From NCBI GenBank assembly GCA_028876495.1, contig JAGWRO010000097.1, positions 1 to 64,000 of the forward strand: a stretch of DNA of 64,000 nt. The letters run 5' to 3'. Shown here piece by piece: positions 55,721 through 64,000 of this stretch (positions are counted from its first letter, which is position 1; every line of letters starts with the position of its first letter). A program made the translations under genes and the position numbers. The notes under the pieces are model-generated. The model was given only the letters and a program-made list of their open reading frames with translations. It had not been told where the DNA came from and searched no databases. Origin of the DNA: Bacteroidota bacterium. Its GTDB lineage: Bacteria; Bacteroidota; Bacteroidia; Chitinophagales; Chitinophagaceae.

Positions 55721-55745
55721 TTTATTTTTTTACAAACAGAAATTC

Positions 55746-56033
55746 TTACATGTATTTTAATTCATCAGGAAGATCATAAAAAGTAGGATGGCGGTATACT
55801 TTATCATTGGCAGGATCAAACAAACTTTCCGTTTCATCAGGATTGGTGGCGTGAATGTATTTCGATTCGACCACCCAAATGCTCACGCCTTCCATTCTTC
55901 GTGTATAAACATCGCGCGCATTTTCTATCGCCATTTTCGCATCTGCAGCGTGAAGACTACCAACGTGTTTGTGATCGAGACCTTGCTTGCTCCTGATAAA
56001 AACTTCCCAAAGAGGTTCTGACTGGTTTGACAT
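55746..56033 (-). CDS. paaB: Phenylacetyl-CoA epoxidase subunit PaaB
   Basis: PaaB is a small bridging subunit of the PaaABCDE multicomponent oxygenase. The 95 residues contain WEVFIRSKQGLDHKHVGSLHA and NARDVYTRRMEGVSIWVVES, the conserved core of the family. Length is standard. It lies between paaA and paaC, 6 and 25 bases from them. Confidence 0.96.
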   Translation of the reverse strand: MSNQSEPLWEVFIRSKQGLDHKHVGSLHAADAKMAIENARDVYTRRMEGVSIWVVESKYIHATNPDETESLFDPANDKVYRHPTFYDLPDELKYM

Positions 56034-56039
56034 AATTTT

Positions 56040-57029
56040 TTAATTCGATGGTGATCCAACTAATTCTGATTTCTTTTTCTTTTCTGCATAAGCAAGAGCG
56101 GCTTCCCTAACCCAGGCTCCTTCTTCATGTGATTCAATTCTTGCTTGCAGCCGCTCCTTATTGCATGGCCCGTTTCCTTTTATTACATTCCAAAATTCGT
56201 CCCAGTTGATTTTTCCAAAATCATAATGGCCACTTTCTTCGTTCCATTTCAAATCGGGATCAGGAATGGTAATGCCCAGAATATCTGCCTGCTCTTTGCA
56301 CACATCCACGAACTTTTGTCTTAATTCATCATTTGAAAATCTTTTGATCTTCCATTTCATACTTTGTGCCGTATGCGACGAAGCATCATCATTCGGACCA
56401 AACATCATCAGGCTTGGCCACCACCAGCGATTTAATGCATCCTGGGCCATTGCTTTTTGTTCTTCACTTCCCCGGCATAGCGTTAATAATATTTCATAAC
56501 CCTGTCTTTGATGAAAACTTTCTTCTTTACAAATACGAACCATAGCTCTTGCATAAGGCCCATAAGAAGCACGGCACAAAGGAACCTGGTTCATTATCGC
56601 AGCGCCGTCAACCAGCCAGCCAATAGCGCCTATATCTGCCCATGAAAGTGTAGGATAATTAAAGATTGAAGAATATTTTGCACGACCGCTTAAAAGCTGG
56701 TCAACCATTTCTTCTCTCGAAATATTTAAAGTTTCTGCCGCGCAATACAAATACAATCCATGCCCTGCTTCGTCCTGCACTTTGGCCAATAAAGTGGCCT
56801 TTCTTCTTAACGAAGGAGCACGTGTAATCCAATTCGCTTCCGGCAACATGCCAACGATTTCACTATGTGCGTGCTGACTTATTTGCCTTATCAGCATTTT
56901 ACGATAATCATCAGGCATCCAATCTTTTGGTTCAATTCTTATTTCCTGCTCAATTTTATCATCAAACCTTTCTAATTCTTTTGCTTCATCCATATGCGGA
57001 ATGTTTGTTCTCAAAGTTACTGATTCCAA
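56040..57029 (-). CDS. paaA: Phenylacetyl-CoA epoxidase catalytic subunit PaaA
   Basis: PaaA is the di-iron ferritin-like subunit that inserts oxygen into phenylacetyl-CoA. Of its 329 residues, [37 protein letters not shown] and [15 protein letters not shown] hold the Glu and His residues of the di-iron site, and [14 protein letters not shown] is also typical. The C-terminus keeps [17 protein letters not shown]. It starts 57 bases after paaE on the same strand; a 34-base element fills that gap. Confidence 0.97.
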   Translation of the reverse strand: MESVTLRTNIPHMDEAKELERFDDKIEQEIRIEPKDWMPDDYRKMLIRQISQHAHSEIVGMLPEANWITRAPSLRRKATLLAKVQDEAGHGLYLYCAAETLNISREEMVDQLLSGRAKYSSIFNYPTLSWADIGAIGWLVDGAAIMNQVPLCRASYGPYARAMVRICKEESFHQRQGYEILLTLCRGSEEQKAMAQDALNRWWWPSLMMFGPNDDASSHTAQSMKWKIKRFSNDELRQKFVDVCKEQADILGITIPDPDLKWNEESGHYDFGKINWDEFWNVIKGNGPCNKERLQARIESHEEGAWVREAALAYAEKKKKSELVGSPSN

Positions 57030-57055
57030 AAGGTAAAATTTGTGACGAGAGGTTA

Positions 57056-57089
57056 AAAATAAAAAATGGCAAAATTTGCTGTTTCACTA
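57056..57089 (+). repeat. 34-base dispersed element, copy 12
   Basis: AAAATAAAAAATGG begins and TTTGCTGTTTCACTA ends the copy, 34 bases. Its last three bases are the stop codon of paaE on the other strand. It lies inside the paa operon. Confidence 0.75.
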
Positions 57090-58160
57090 AGCCTGGTCAT
57101 AATCTACCACCACTTTTTTGGTACGCGGATGCGATTGACAGGTAAGAATATAGCCTGCCTTTACTTCACTTTTTTCAAGCCCATAATTGGCTTCCATATC
57201 CACTCGACCTTCAATTAATTTGGCTTTACAGGTACAACAAACACCGCCTTTGCAGGCGAAAGGCAAATCAGCGCCATGATCAAGACCGGCATCCAAAATG
57301 GATTTACCATTATAATCCAATTTAAATTCAAAACTTCGCCCATCGATGCGCATGGTTATATTGCTGCCTTCTTCTTCAGTTGGCTTAACAGCCGTATAAA
57401 TTTGAGTGTGCTCTTTGGTAGGAGTTGTAAACAATTCGAAATGAATTTTATCCGGATCAATTCCCCATTTCAAAAGAAAATCTTTTGCAGAATAAATGAG
57501 AGGCTCAGGTCCGCAAATAAAAAAATTATCTACTGAATTAAAATTTACAAGTCGCGAGAGCGTTTCCAATTTTTCATCAGTAATTCTTCCGTTGTTAAAT
57601 ACACTTTCCGCGGTTTCCCTGCTAAAAACATAATGAACATTAAATCTTTGCAGGAATTTGTCTTTTAGGGCTTCGAGTTGTTCTTTAAAAATGACAGAAG
57701 TGACCGTTTTATTGCCATAAAGGAGTGTAACCTGGCTTTCTTTTTCTGTGGCAAGAATCGTTTTTATCAATGAAATAACAGGTGTAATGCCGCTGCCCGC
57801 TGCAATAAAAACGTAATTCTTTTTTTGGGAAACAATGATCGGCGTATAAAAATTTCCGGTCGGTGGCAATACTTCAAGCACATCACCTTCCTTTAATTCT
57901 TCATTGGCAAAAGTTGAAAAAATGCCTCCTTCTACTTTTTTTACAGCTACCCGCAATTCATTTTCAGAAGGGCAACTGCAAATAGAATACGATCTACGAA
58001 TTTCTTCCCCGTTAAAAGACTTTTTTAAAGTGATATTCTGCCCGGGAATAAACTGAAAATCCTTTTCAATTTCCTGGGCAATTTCAAATGCAATTGAAAC
58101 ACAATCGCTAGTTTCCTTCCTGATATCTTTTACTTTAAGTTGATGAAAATGTATCGCCAC
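57087..58160 (-). CDS. paaE: Phenylacetyl-CoA epoxidase reductase subunit PaaE
   Basis: PaaE carries electrons from NADPH to the epoxidase. A ferredoxin-reductase FAD domain (RSYSICSCPSE) and NAD domain (FIAAGSGITPVISLIK) are followed by a plant-type 2Fe-2S domain, ligands in FACKGGVCCTCKAK and ILTCQSHP. I place the start at the GTG at 58160 (VAIHFHQLKVKDIRKET), which matches the family N-terminus and has a -7 element 24 bases upstream; the frame runs open to 58331 but that extension is not PaaE-like. Unusually, paaE precedes paaA here. Confidence 0.93.
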   Translation of the reverse strand: MAIHFHQLKVKDIRKETSDCVSIAFEIAQEIEKDFQFIPGQNITLKKSFNGEEIRRSYSICSCPSENELRVAVKKVEGGIFSTFANEELKEGDVLEVLPPTGNFYTPIIVSQKKNYVFIAAGSGITPVISLIKTILATEKESQVTLLYGNKTVTSVIFKEQLEALKDKFLQRFNVHYVFSRETAESVFNNGRITDEKLETLSRLVNFNSVDNFFICGPEPLIYSAKDFLLKWGIDPDKIHFELFTTPTKEHTQIYTAVKPTEEEGSNITMRIDGRSFEFKLDYNGKSILDAGLDHGADLPFACKGGVCCTCKAKLIEGRVDMEANYGLEKSEVKAGYILTCQSHPRTKKVVVDYDQA

Positions 58161-58183
58161 GCGTTCAAACTTTTTATAATCTT

Positions 58184-58191
58184 CAAAGGTA
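58184..58191 (-). promoter_or_regulatory. -7 promoter element of the paa operon
   Basis: The minus strand reads TACCTTTG. It supports the GTG start of paaE at 58160. Confidence 0.5.
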
Positions 58192-58280
58192 CGGCAACAT
58201 TGAGGAATTCGTTTTTTATGGAATTGCAAGTCGTTGAAATAATCTCGTAATATAATAAGTGTAAAAGAATTAAGAATGTC

Positions 58281-58288
58281 TAATTTTG
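58281..58288 (+). promoter_or_regulatory. -7 promoter element of the cupin-like gene
   Basis: TAATTTTG lies between two in-frame ATGs (58276 and 58309) and favours the second. Confidence 0.4.
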
Positions 58289-58308
58289 CCGTTGAAAAAT
58301 CGTTGCAA

Positions 58309-59196
58309 ATGCAATTACAATCAGTAGACAAGGTCGAAAATATTTCAGGAGAAGATTTTAAAAAAAATTACTACCAGCCACAAAAACCGCTGGTAATTAC
58401 AGAATTGGCAAAAGAATGGCCGGCTTATAAAAAGTGGTCGTGGGATTATTTTAAAGAAATTGTGGGTGACAAAAAAGTAGGCCTTTATAACAACATTAAA
58501 AGCGATGCTTATACGCCGATCAATACGGCTGATGATTACAAAACTTTTGGCGAATATATTGATATGATCCAACAGGGGCCAGCCGCCTGGCGTATTTTTC
58601 TCTTTAATATTTTTGATCATGCACCCCAACTAATCAACGATTTTACATGGCCGGAACACCTTATGACAGGTTTTGTAAAAAAATACCCTATGCTTTTTAC
58701 AGGTGGCCAGACTTCGATCACCCATATGCATTTCGACATTGATCTTTCACATATTTTACATACCCAGTTCGGAGGAAGAAAAAGGGTTTTATTATTCAGG
58801 CACGAGGAGCAGCACAAACTCTACAGGAAACCTTTTGAAGTTTTAAGCCTTGCTGATTTTTCAAATTATAGCAGTAATAATGGAACTCCTGATTATGAAA
58901 AATTTCCGGCGCTAAGGTATGCAGTCGGTTACGATTTGATCTTAAATCCGGGTGAAACCTTATTCATGCCTGCTGGCTATTGGCACCACATGGAATACAT
59001 TGACAGTGGATTTGCCATGAGTTTAAGAGCGCTTCAAAGTTCGCTTGGCGGAAAAGTACACGGAGTGTGGAATTTATTCGGAATGAGAAGTATTGATACT
59101 GTTTTGAAAAAAACGGCACCAAAATGGTGGTATGATTATAAAATAAAAAGGATTGACGAACTCGCTAAGAAAGAGATAAAAAAATTTTCAAATTAA
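58309..59196 (+). CDS. Cupin-like/JmjC-type Fe(II) and 2-oxoglutarate oxygenase-fold protein
   Basis: A protein of about 295 residues with a Cupin_8 (JmjC-like) fold. The iron ligands are seen as His-x-Asp in THMHFDIDLSH and a distal His in MPAGYWHHMEY; PLVITELAKEWPAYKKW is the usual N-terminal block. Relatives hydroxylate protein side chains or RNA-modifying targets; the substrate here is unknown. An in-frame ATG at 58276 would add 11 residues but lies upstream of the likely promoter. It is divergent from the paa operon. Confidence 0.85.
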   Translation: MQLQSVDKVENISGEDFKKNYYQPQKPLVITELAKEWPAYKKWSWDYFKEIVGDKKVGLYNNIKSDAYTPINTADDYKTFGEYIDMIQQGPAAWRIFLFNIFDHAPQLINDFTWPEHLMTGFVKKYPMLFTGGQTSITHMHFDIDLSHILHTQFGGRKRVLLFRHEEQHKLYRKPFEVLSLADFSNYSSNNGTPDYEKFPALRYAVGYDLILNPGETLFMPAGYWHHMEYIDSGFAMSLRALQSSLGGKVHGVWNLFGMRSIDTVLKKTAPKWWYDYKIKRIDELAKKEIKKFSN

Positions 59197-59510
59197 ATAT
59201 AATAAATATTGTTTTAATCAATAAATATATATTAATTTAGCATTCCGTCCTTTTCTCCTTTTCCTATTTTCAAAAAACCTTACACTATCCAATAAGAGCA
59301 TTGTGGATTTTTTAATTTTTAAATAATTCGTTTAATTATAAATTACCTTTTATAAGATTTTTAGCAGGAAAATAAACTTTTTCTTGTGGTTTCAGAGGTA
59401 AGCAAGGCCGGTGATTTTTATCACTGGCCATTTTTTTGCGGAATGGTTATTGCGTTTTTCCTATTTTTATACAGTCATAATTATTTTTAAGTCACGTTTA
59501 ATTACATCAA
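59197..59510. other. 314-base gap before the dienelactone hydrolase gene
   Basis: It holds one strong terminator (59406-59437) and otherwise AT-rich sequence with no visible gene or repeat. The terminator ends about 75 bases before the next start codon. Confidence 0.5.
59406..59437 (+). terminator. Rho-independent terminator
   Basis: GGCCGGTGAT and ATCACTGGCC pair over 10 bp (one G-T) with a TTTT loop and a seven-T tail. It ends far from the cupin gene, so a small transcript may lie before it. Confidence 0.85.
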
Positions 59511-60278
59511 ATGAGTTTATTGAACCAATCAGGCATCTCTGCCACTTCAGCAAAAGAAAATATTAAAGAAGAAGCCATCAACTATGAAATAGATGGTAAA
59601 AAGTACGACGGATACGTTTATTATAATGAAGAACAAAAAGGAAAGCGCCCTGCGATTTTGGTAGTACATGAATGGTGGGGATTAAATGATTACAGCCGCA
59701 GGCGGGCAAAGCAATTGGCTGAACTTGGTTATATTTCAATGGCAGTGGATATGTTTGGAAATGGTAAAACTGCTGAAGATCCGACGGGTGCACAGAATCT
59801 GGCAATGCCGTTTTATAAAGACCCAACGCTCGCAAAAGCCAGGCTGGATCCTGCAATTGCACTTTTAAAAACTTACCCGCAAACCGATGCTTCAAAAATG
59901 GGTGCTATTGGTTATTGTTTTGGTGGCTCTGTGGTATTAAACGCAGCAAAGCTTGGAGCTGATTTGAAAGGAGTGGTTTCTTTTCATGGAAGCTTAAGCG
60001 GTGTAAAACCCGTTAAGGATCTACTCAAGGCAAAAATTTTGGTTTGCCACGGAGCAGAAGATCCAATGGCAAATCCGGATGCTGCCGGATTTAAAAAAGA
60101 CATGGATGCTGCCGGTGCTGATTATATTTTTAAAGTTTATCCAGGTGCTACTCACGCATTCAGCAATCCAAATGCAACGGCAAAAGGAGAAAAATACAAT
60201 ATGCCTATCAGGTATAATGAAGCAGCAGATAAAGCTTCATGGAATGATATGAAAGATTTTTTTCAAAAAATATTCTAA
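59511..60278 (+). CDS. Dienelactone hydrolase-family protein
   Basis: An alpha/beta-hydrolase of 255 residues. The nucleophile elbow reads GYCFGGSV (Cys, as in dienelactone hydrolase), the Asp is in GAEDPMANPDA and the His in GATHAFSNP, completing the Cys-Asp-His triad. HEWWGLND near residue 52 is also a family mark. Many relatives act on unknown esters, so an aromatic-degradation role is possible but not shown. There is no signal peptide. A strong terminator lies upstream, so it has its own promoter. Confidence 0.9.
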   Translation: MSLLNQSGISATSAKENIKEEAINYEIDGKKYDGYVYYNEEQKGKRPAILVVHEWWGLNDYSRRRAKQLAELGYISMAVDMFGNGKTAEDPTGAQNLAMPFYKDPTLAKARLDPAIALLKTYPQTDASKMGAIGYCFGGSVVLNAAKLGADLKGVVSFHGSLSGVKPVKDLLKAKILVCHGAEDPMANPDAAGFKKDMDAAGADYIFKVYPGATHAFSNPNATAKGEKYNMPIRYNEAADKASWNDMKDFFQKIF

Positions 60279-60289
60279 AGAAATTAAGG

Positions 60290-60323
60290 AAAACAGGAAT
60301 TGTTGTTATTTATTTGTTCACTA
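60290..60323 (+). repeat. 34-base dispersed element, copy 13
   Basis: AAAACAGGAATTG begins and TTATTTATTTGTTCACTA ends the copy, 34 bases. The left arm is the most diverged of the clear copies. It lies 12 bases after the hydrolase stop. Confidence 0.65.
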
Positions 60324-60428
60324 ATAAAAAATGGGGCTTTATTGTAGAAGTAATGCCACAATATCCAATTAAAATCATTTAATAAAATTCTTCCGCTGTC
60401 AAAAAATCTGAACTACATCATTTCGTTT

Positions 60429-60436
60429 TAAATTTG
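60429..60436 (+). promoter_or_regulatory. -7 element immediately before the ABC exporter ATG
   Basis: TAAATTTG ends 4 bases before the ATG at 60441, which would give a leaderless or near-leaderless transcript. Confidence 0.35.
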
Positions 60437-60440
60437 CCTG

Positions 60441-62201
60441 ATGGCGGAAAATAAACAGCGAAAAAAATTATTAGATCTTAGTGCATTGAAAAAAGTTTTT
60501 GCTTATGCATTGCCCTACAAAAACAAAATTTATCTTTCGGTATTTCTTTCTGTTATTCTTGCCGTTCTTTCTCCGCTCCGGCCTTATTTAATTCAATACA
60601 CCGTTAACCACTTTATTAAGGATAAGAATATGCATTGGCTTATCCTTATCACTATTATACAAATAGGAATGCTGCTGGTAGAATCAGCCTTAAGTTTTTA
60701 TTTTCGGTTTCTTACTTCATGGCTGGGGCAAACAGTGGTAAAGGATTTACGGGTGACTGTTTATAAAAAAGTATTGAGTTTAAATCTGAGACAGTTTGAT
60801 AAAACGCCGATTGGCACTCTAACCACCCGCACGATCAATGATATAGAATCTATCAATGATATTTTTTCAAACGGATTGATTCCTATTATTTCTGATCTGC
60901 TTTCTATTATTTCTATTTTACTGTTTATGTTCTCGGCAGATTGGCGTTTGTCATTGATCAGCCTTGTTCCTTTTCCCATACTTATTGTCGCCACTTATTT
61001 TTTTAAAGAAAGCGTAAATAAATCTTTTATTAAAGTGAGAAATGCGGTGGCTGCCTTAAATGCATTTGTGCAGGAACACATTACAGGAATGAGTGTAGTG
61101 CAGGCTTTCGCGGTAGAAGATAAAGAGTTTAATAAGTTTAACGCGATCAACAAACAACATCGAAATGCCAACATAAAAGCCATTTTTGCTTATTCTGTTT
61201 TTTTTCCGATCGTAGAAATTGTGCTGGCGTTTTCAATCGGCTTACTGGTATGGTGGGGAGGAAATTATTCTGCCAATCCAGGTGTAATTATTTCTTTCAT
61301 CATGTACCTAAATTTATTGTTCAGGCCGCTGAGAATGATCGCTGATAAATTTAATGTCCTCCAAATGGGAATGGTAGCGAGTGAAAGGGTTTTTAAAGTT
61401 TTGGAAAATGAAGATGTAACGCCCAATAAGCACCATGGAATTCATTCAGCAACAGTTGAGGGAAAAGTGGCGTTTAATCACGTTTGGTTTGCTTATAATA
61501 AAGAAGATTATGTTTTAAAAGATATTAATTTTTCCATTGCTCCTGCAGAAACTTTAGCGATCGTGGGGCACACAGGAAGCGGAAAAACTTCTATCATCAG
61601 TTTATTGAACCGCCTTTATCCGATCAACAAAGGAGAAATAAAAATTGATGATCATAATATCCTTGATTATGATATTGATTTCCTGAGAAGCAGGATAGCA
61701 GTGGTTTTGCAGGATGTTTTTTTATTTAGTGGCTCGATATTGGATAATATTACCTTAAGAAATCCTGACATTAAAAAAAGTGATGCCATTGAAGCAGCAA
61801 AAATGATCGGCGTCCATAATTTTATTATGAAATTACCGGGAGGATACGATTTTAATGTAATGGAACGCGGCTCTACACTTTCATTAGGCCAGCGTCAATT
61901 ATTGTCATTTATCCGCGCGCTTTTATACAATCCTTCGATCCTGATTTTGGATGAAGCCACTTCTTCCATCGACAGTGAAAGTGAATTACTTATTCAACAT
62001 GCCATTGATAAATTAATCAGTGGCCGCACTTCGATTGTGATCGCCCATCGTTTATCTACCATTCGCAAAGCCAGTAAAATCATGGTTCTTGATAAGGGAG
62101 AAATAAAAGAAATGGGCACCCACAACGAGTTGATGGCTTTGCAAGGTCATTATTTTAAACTTCACAATATGCAGTTTGAAATGCAGGAAAGTAATGTGTA
62201 G
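60441..62201 (+). CDS. ABC exporter (fused permease and ATPase)
   Basis: A half-transporter of 586 residues. Residues 20-310 form the six-helix membrane domain; the ATPase has Walker A GHTGSGKTS, a signature written LSLGQRQLL instead of LSGGQ, Walker B ILILDEATSSID and the AHRLSTI H-loop. The LSLGQ variant occurs in one subunit of heterodimeric multidrug exporters, so a partner may exist elsewhere. The substrate is unknown. It differs clearly from the MsbA-like gene at 7927-9753. Confidence 0.9.
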   Translation: MAENKQRKKLLDLSALKKVFAYALPYKNKIYLSVFLSVILAVLSPLRPYLIQYTVNHFIKDKNMHWLILITIIQIGMLLVESALSFYFRFLTSWLGQTVVKDLRVTVYKKVLSLNLRQFDKTPIGTLTTRTINDIESINDIFSNGLIPIISDLLSIISILLFMFSADWRLSLISLVPFPILIVATYFFKESVNKSFIKVRNAVAALNAFVQEHITGMSVVQAFAVEDKEFNKFNAINKQHRNANIKAIFAYSVFFPIVEIVLAFSIGLLVWWGGNYSANPGVIISFIMYLNLLFRPLRMIADKFNVLQMGMVASERVFKVLENEDVTPNKHHGIHSATVEGKVAFNHVWFAYNKEDYVLKDINFSIAPAETLAIVGHTGSGKTSIISLLNRLYPINKGEIKIDDHNILDYDIDFLRSRIAVVLQDVFLFSGSILDNITLRNPDIKKSDAIEAAKMIGVHNFIMKLPGGYDFNVMERGSTLSLGQRQLLSFIRALLYNPSILILDEATSSIDSESELLIQHAIDKLISGRTSIVIAHRLSTIRKASKIMVLDKGEIKEMGTHNELMALQGHYFKLHNMQFEMQESNV

Positions 62202-62222
62202 CTATTTACAAAACCTAATTTA

Positions 62223-62256
62223 CAGTAAACAAACAAATAAGACAGATTCTTATTTT
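62223..62256 (-). repeat. 34-base dispersed element, copy 14
   Basis: Reverse orientation; CAGTAAACAAACAAATAAG begins and GATTCTTATTTT ends the copy, 34 bases. It contains the stop codon of the MBL hydrolase gene and sits in a convergent gap. Confidence 0.85.
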
Positions 62257-63038
62257 TTCCCTGGAATATTTATTTGCAAACCATCATAAGCCAATTGAAT
62301 ATTGGGTGGAATTTCAGCATTTATTTCATCGTGCAGCCCAAGCTGGTGGCTTATATGAGTAAGATACGCCTGTGGAATTTGCAAATCTCCTGCTAAATCT
62401 ATTGCTTCCTGAAGCGTAAAGTGAGAAATATGTTCTTTTTTACGCAATGCGTTTACCACAAGAACGTCGCTGCCCTTTATTTTTTCTTTTTCTTCATCGC
62501 TAATCCTGTTTGCATCAGTGATGTAGGTAAAATTTCCAAAACGAAAACCTAAAACCGGCATGTTTAAATGATAAACAAGAATCGGGATAATGGGAATATC
62601 ACCCACCACAAAAGGATCATCAGTGATAGTATTTAAATTTATTTGAGGAACCCCCGGATATTTATGATCGGCAAAAATGTAATAAAATTCGCGACGTAAT
62701 GCTTCTTCCGTCAGTTTATTAGCATATACTTCAACTGCTTTTTTCTGGAAATAATTAAAGGCTTTTATATCATCAAGCCCTGCAATATGATCTTTATGCG
62801 GATGTGTAAAAATAACGGCATCAAGTTTTTTTACCTTTTCACGCAACATTTGCGTACGGAAATCGGGCGTTGTATCTACCACCAAAGAAGTCCTTTCACT
62901 TTCTACCAAAATGCTGCTACGCAGTCTTTTGTCCTTTTCATTTTCTGAAGAACAAACAGCACAATCACAGGCAATCATAGGAACACCGCCACTTGTACCG
63001 GTGCCTAAAAACGTAATTCGAAGATCAGGATAACTCAC
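62250..63038 (-). CDS. MBL-fold metallo-hydrolase, PhnP-like
   Basis: A 262-residue metallo-beta-lactamase-fold hydrolase close to PhnP cyclic phosphodiesterase and the arylsulfatase/RNase Z-like group. FLGTGTSGGVPMIACDCAVC carries the PhnP-type cysteines, THPHKDHIAGLDD is the metal HxHxDH motif, and YITDANRIS plus LTHISHQLGLH provide further ligands. The true substrate is unknown. The start codon is GTG at 63038, with a -7 element only 4 bases upstream. Confidence 0.88.
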   Translation of the reverse strand: MSYPDLRITFLGTGTSGGVPMIACDCAVCSSENEKDKRLRSSILVESERTSLVVDTTPDFRTQMLREKVKKLDAVIFTHPHKDHIAGLDDIKAFNYFQKKAVEVYANKLTEEALRREFYYIFADHKYPGVPQINLNTITDDPFVVGDIPIIPILVYHLNMPVLGFRFGNFTYITDANRISDEEKEKIKGSDVLVVNALRKKEHISHFTLQEAIDLAGDLQIPQAYLTHISHQLGLHDEINAEIPPNIQLAYDGLQINIPGKK

Positions 63039-63042
63039 GCTT

Positions 63043-63050
63043 CAAAGATA
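63043..63050 (-). promoter_or_regulatory. -7 element adjacent to the MBL hydrolase GTG
   Basis: The minus strand reads TATCTTTG, ending 4 bases before the GTG. This again implies a leaderless or near-leaderless mRNA. Confidence 0.4.
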
Positions 63051-63106
63051 AAATATTTTATAGCGCCGCAGTTAATTAAGAGAATTTTTGAAGAGAAGAA
63101 ACGGAT

Positions 63107-63382
63107 TTACTTTTCCAGAGTTGCATTTTTGGCTCTCACTTCATCGTATAATTTTTGAGAATCATGGGTAAGCGCGTCGTAGTTAATAGTTAAAGAAGGA
63201 ATAATATCCATTAATGTGTTGATCCTTCCTTCAGGAATTAAAAATTTATTAAGGACCACTACTTTTCTATCTTCCAAAATGCAATACCCGCTTTGAAAAG
63301 AGCCACGCTCGTATCGAACAATATAGCCCGCTTCGTCCAGAATTTTTTCAAGTTTGTTTAAAGTGGCCTGATTATATTTCAA
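63107..63382 (-). CDS. Small conserved protein divergent from mutL
   Basis: A protein of about 91 residues, family unnamed to me, of a type often found beside mutL in Bacteroidota. The core TLNKLEKILDEAGYIVRYERG and SFQSGYCILEDRKVVVLNKFL is distinctive; no catalytic motif is evident. The open frame runs to 63463, but a -7 element (63410-63417) lies inside it, so the TTG at 63382 (reading MKYNQATLNKL) is the best start; 63412 is a second option. There is no signal peptide. Confidence 0.7.
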   Translation of the reverse strand: MKYNQATLNKLEKILDEAGYIVRYERGSFQSGYCILEDRKVVVLNKFLIPEGRINTLMDIIPSLTINYDALTHDSQKLYDEVRAKNATLEK

Positions 63383-63409
63383 AAGAAATTTTTTATTTTT
63401 TACTTCGAA

Positions 63410-63417
63410 CAAATTTA
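63410..63417 (-). promoter_or_regulatory. -7 promoter element for the small gene beside mutL
   Basis: The minus strand reads TAAATTTG, about 28 bases before the TTG at 63382. Confidence 0.4.
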
Positions 63418-63487
63418 CAATAATCCAAAGAATATAAACCAGCTTATAACTTTTTAAAAGCAATAAACCCTTCCGTAAAATAAGAGT

Positions 63488-63495
63488 TAATTTTG
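63488..63495 (+). promoter_or_regulatory. -7 promoter element for mutL
   Basis: TAATTTTG lies 22 bases before the TTG start of mutL. Confidence 0.5.
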
Positions 63496-63517
63496 TATCT
63501 TAAAATTAAAATGAATT

Positions 63518-64000
63518 TTGGCTGACATCATCAATTTATTGCCCGAGAATATTGCGAACCAGATTGCCGCCGGAGAAGTGATACAGCGGCCGGCAAGCGC
63601 TGTAAAAGAACTGTTGGAAAATGCAGTAGATGCGGGCGCTACAGAAATACAACTTTTTGTAAATGATGCCGGAAAAGCGCTGGTGCAGGTAATTGATAAT
63701 GGAAAAGGAATGAGCGAAACTGATGCCAGGATGAGTTTTGAGCGGCATGCTACGTCCAAAATAAAAAATATTGATGACCTGTTTCACATAAAAACCATGG
63801 GCTTTCGTGGAGAAGCATTGGCGAGTATAGCGGGCGTGGCGCAGGTAGAATTGAAATCAAAAAAGACCGGCGAAACTGTTGGAACTTATATTGAAATAGA
63901 AAACAGTGTGGTAAAGCGGCAGGAACCTGTTGCTACGGATGAAGGCACTAATATTTCGATGAAAAATTTATTTTTCAATGTGCCGGCCCGAAGGAATTTT
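63518..64000 (+). CDS. mutL: DNA mismatch repair protein MutL, N-terminal part
   Basis: MutL couples mismatch recognition by MutS to strand incision. The window contains the first 161 codons and cuts the gene at its right edge. The start is TTG at 63518; the ATG seven bases upstream is out of frame and quickly stopped. The GHKL ATPase motifs are intact: [30 protein letters not shown] (Glu34, Asn35, Asp38), VIDNGKGM and [12 protein letters not shown], then [12 protein letters not shown] at the edge. Confidence 0.96.
   Translation, partial: MADIINLLPENIANQIAAGEVIQRPASAVKELLENAVDAGATEIQLFVNDAGKALVQVIDNGKGMSETDARMSFERHATSKIKNIDDLFHIKTMGFRGEALASIAGVAQVELKSKKTGETVGTYIEIENSVVKRQEPVATDEGTNISMKNLFFNVPARRNF

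Noticed and set aside
58161-58331. N-terminal extension of PaaE upstream of 58160
   Set aside because: The extension (rich in Cys and Asn) does not match PaaE, and a -7 promoter element lies inside it; the GTG at 58160 fits the family start.

Overview
The window looks like a chromosomal segment of a member of the Bacteroidota, most likely order Chitinophagales (Chitinophagaceae-like). Supporting signs are low GC, almost no Shine-Dalgarno sites, repeated promoter-like TAnnTTTG (-7) elements, frequent TTG starts, a type IX secretion (T9SS) sorting domain, and Bacteroidota-typical families (DUF4271, IPExxxVDY, BamA/TamA-like barrels, PspC/PadR pair). No rRNA, tRNA, CRISPR array, prophage or complete insertion sequence was seen. 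The right edge cuts mutL; the left edge may cut an unrecognised gene.

Layout. 0-17 kb holds housekeeping genes: an RsmI-like methyltransferase, a DNA glycosylase, gapA, hemD, DUF4271, an outer-membrane barrel, hemW, an MsbA-like ABC exporter, rbfA, an FtsX-like permease, a large T9SS-secreted protein, an aldo/keto reductase, a lipid kinase and obgE. 17-29 kb holds paaY-paaI, feoB, an M28 peptidase, a pterin dehydratase, and a same-strand run tnaA-mnmH-repeat protein-selD (tryptophanase plus the selenouridine-tRNA pathway). 29-36 kb holds a histidine kinase and a receiver-CRP regulator, then a decayed ATP-dependent DNA ligase beside its usual partner, an Lhr-type helicase. 36-47 kb holds a permease, a DUF1080 protein and a complete ebo operon (TMEM220-eboA-B-C-D-E-F). 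47-53 kb holds PdeM, an S41 peptidase, thiL and the PadR/PspC pair. 53-58 kb holds the phenylacetyl-CoA epoxidase operon (paaE-A-B-C-D-G). 58-64 kb holds a cupin/JmjC-like protein, a dienelactone hydrolase, a second ABC exporter, an MBL hydrolase and mutL.

How genes work together. PaaABCDE epoxidises phenylacetyl-CoA, PaaG isomerises the epoxide, and PaaI/PaaY (35 kb away) are the accessory thioesterase and hexapeptide protein. SelD makes selenophosphate for MnmH. The six ebo genes are a widely conserved cluster tied to export or processing of a metabolite precursor. The ligase-associated DNA repair cluster survives here only as helicase, PdeM and a ligase fossil.

The strongest unexplained signal is a dispersed 34-base element: 14 clear copies plus several degenerate ones, always the same length, with an A-rich left arm (AAAATAAAAATC) and a right arm (ATTTGTTTGTTTACTG). 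It sits almost exclusively between genes, mostly at gene 3' ends and in both orientations. It matches no element I can name.
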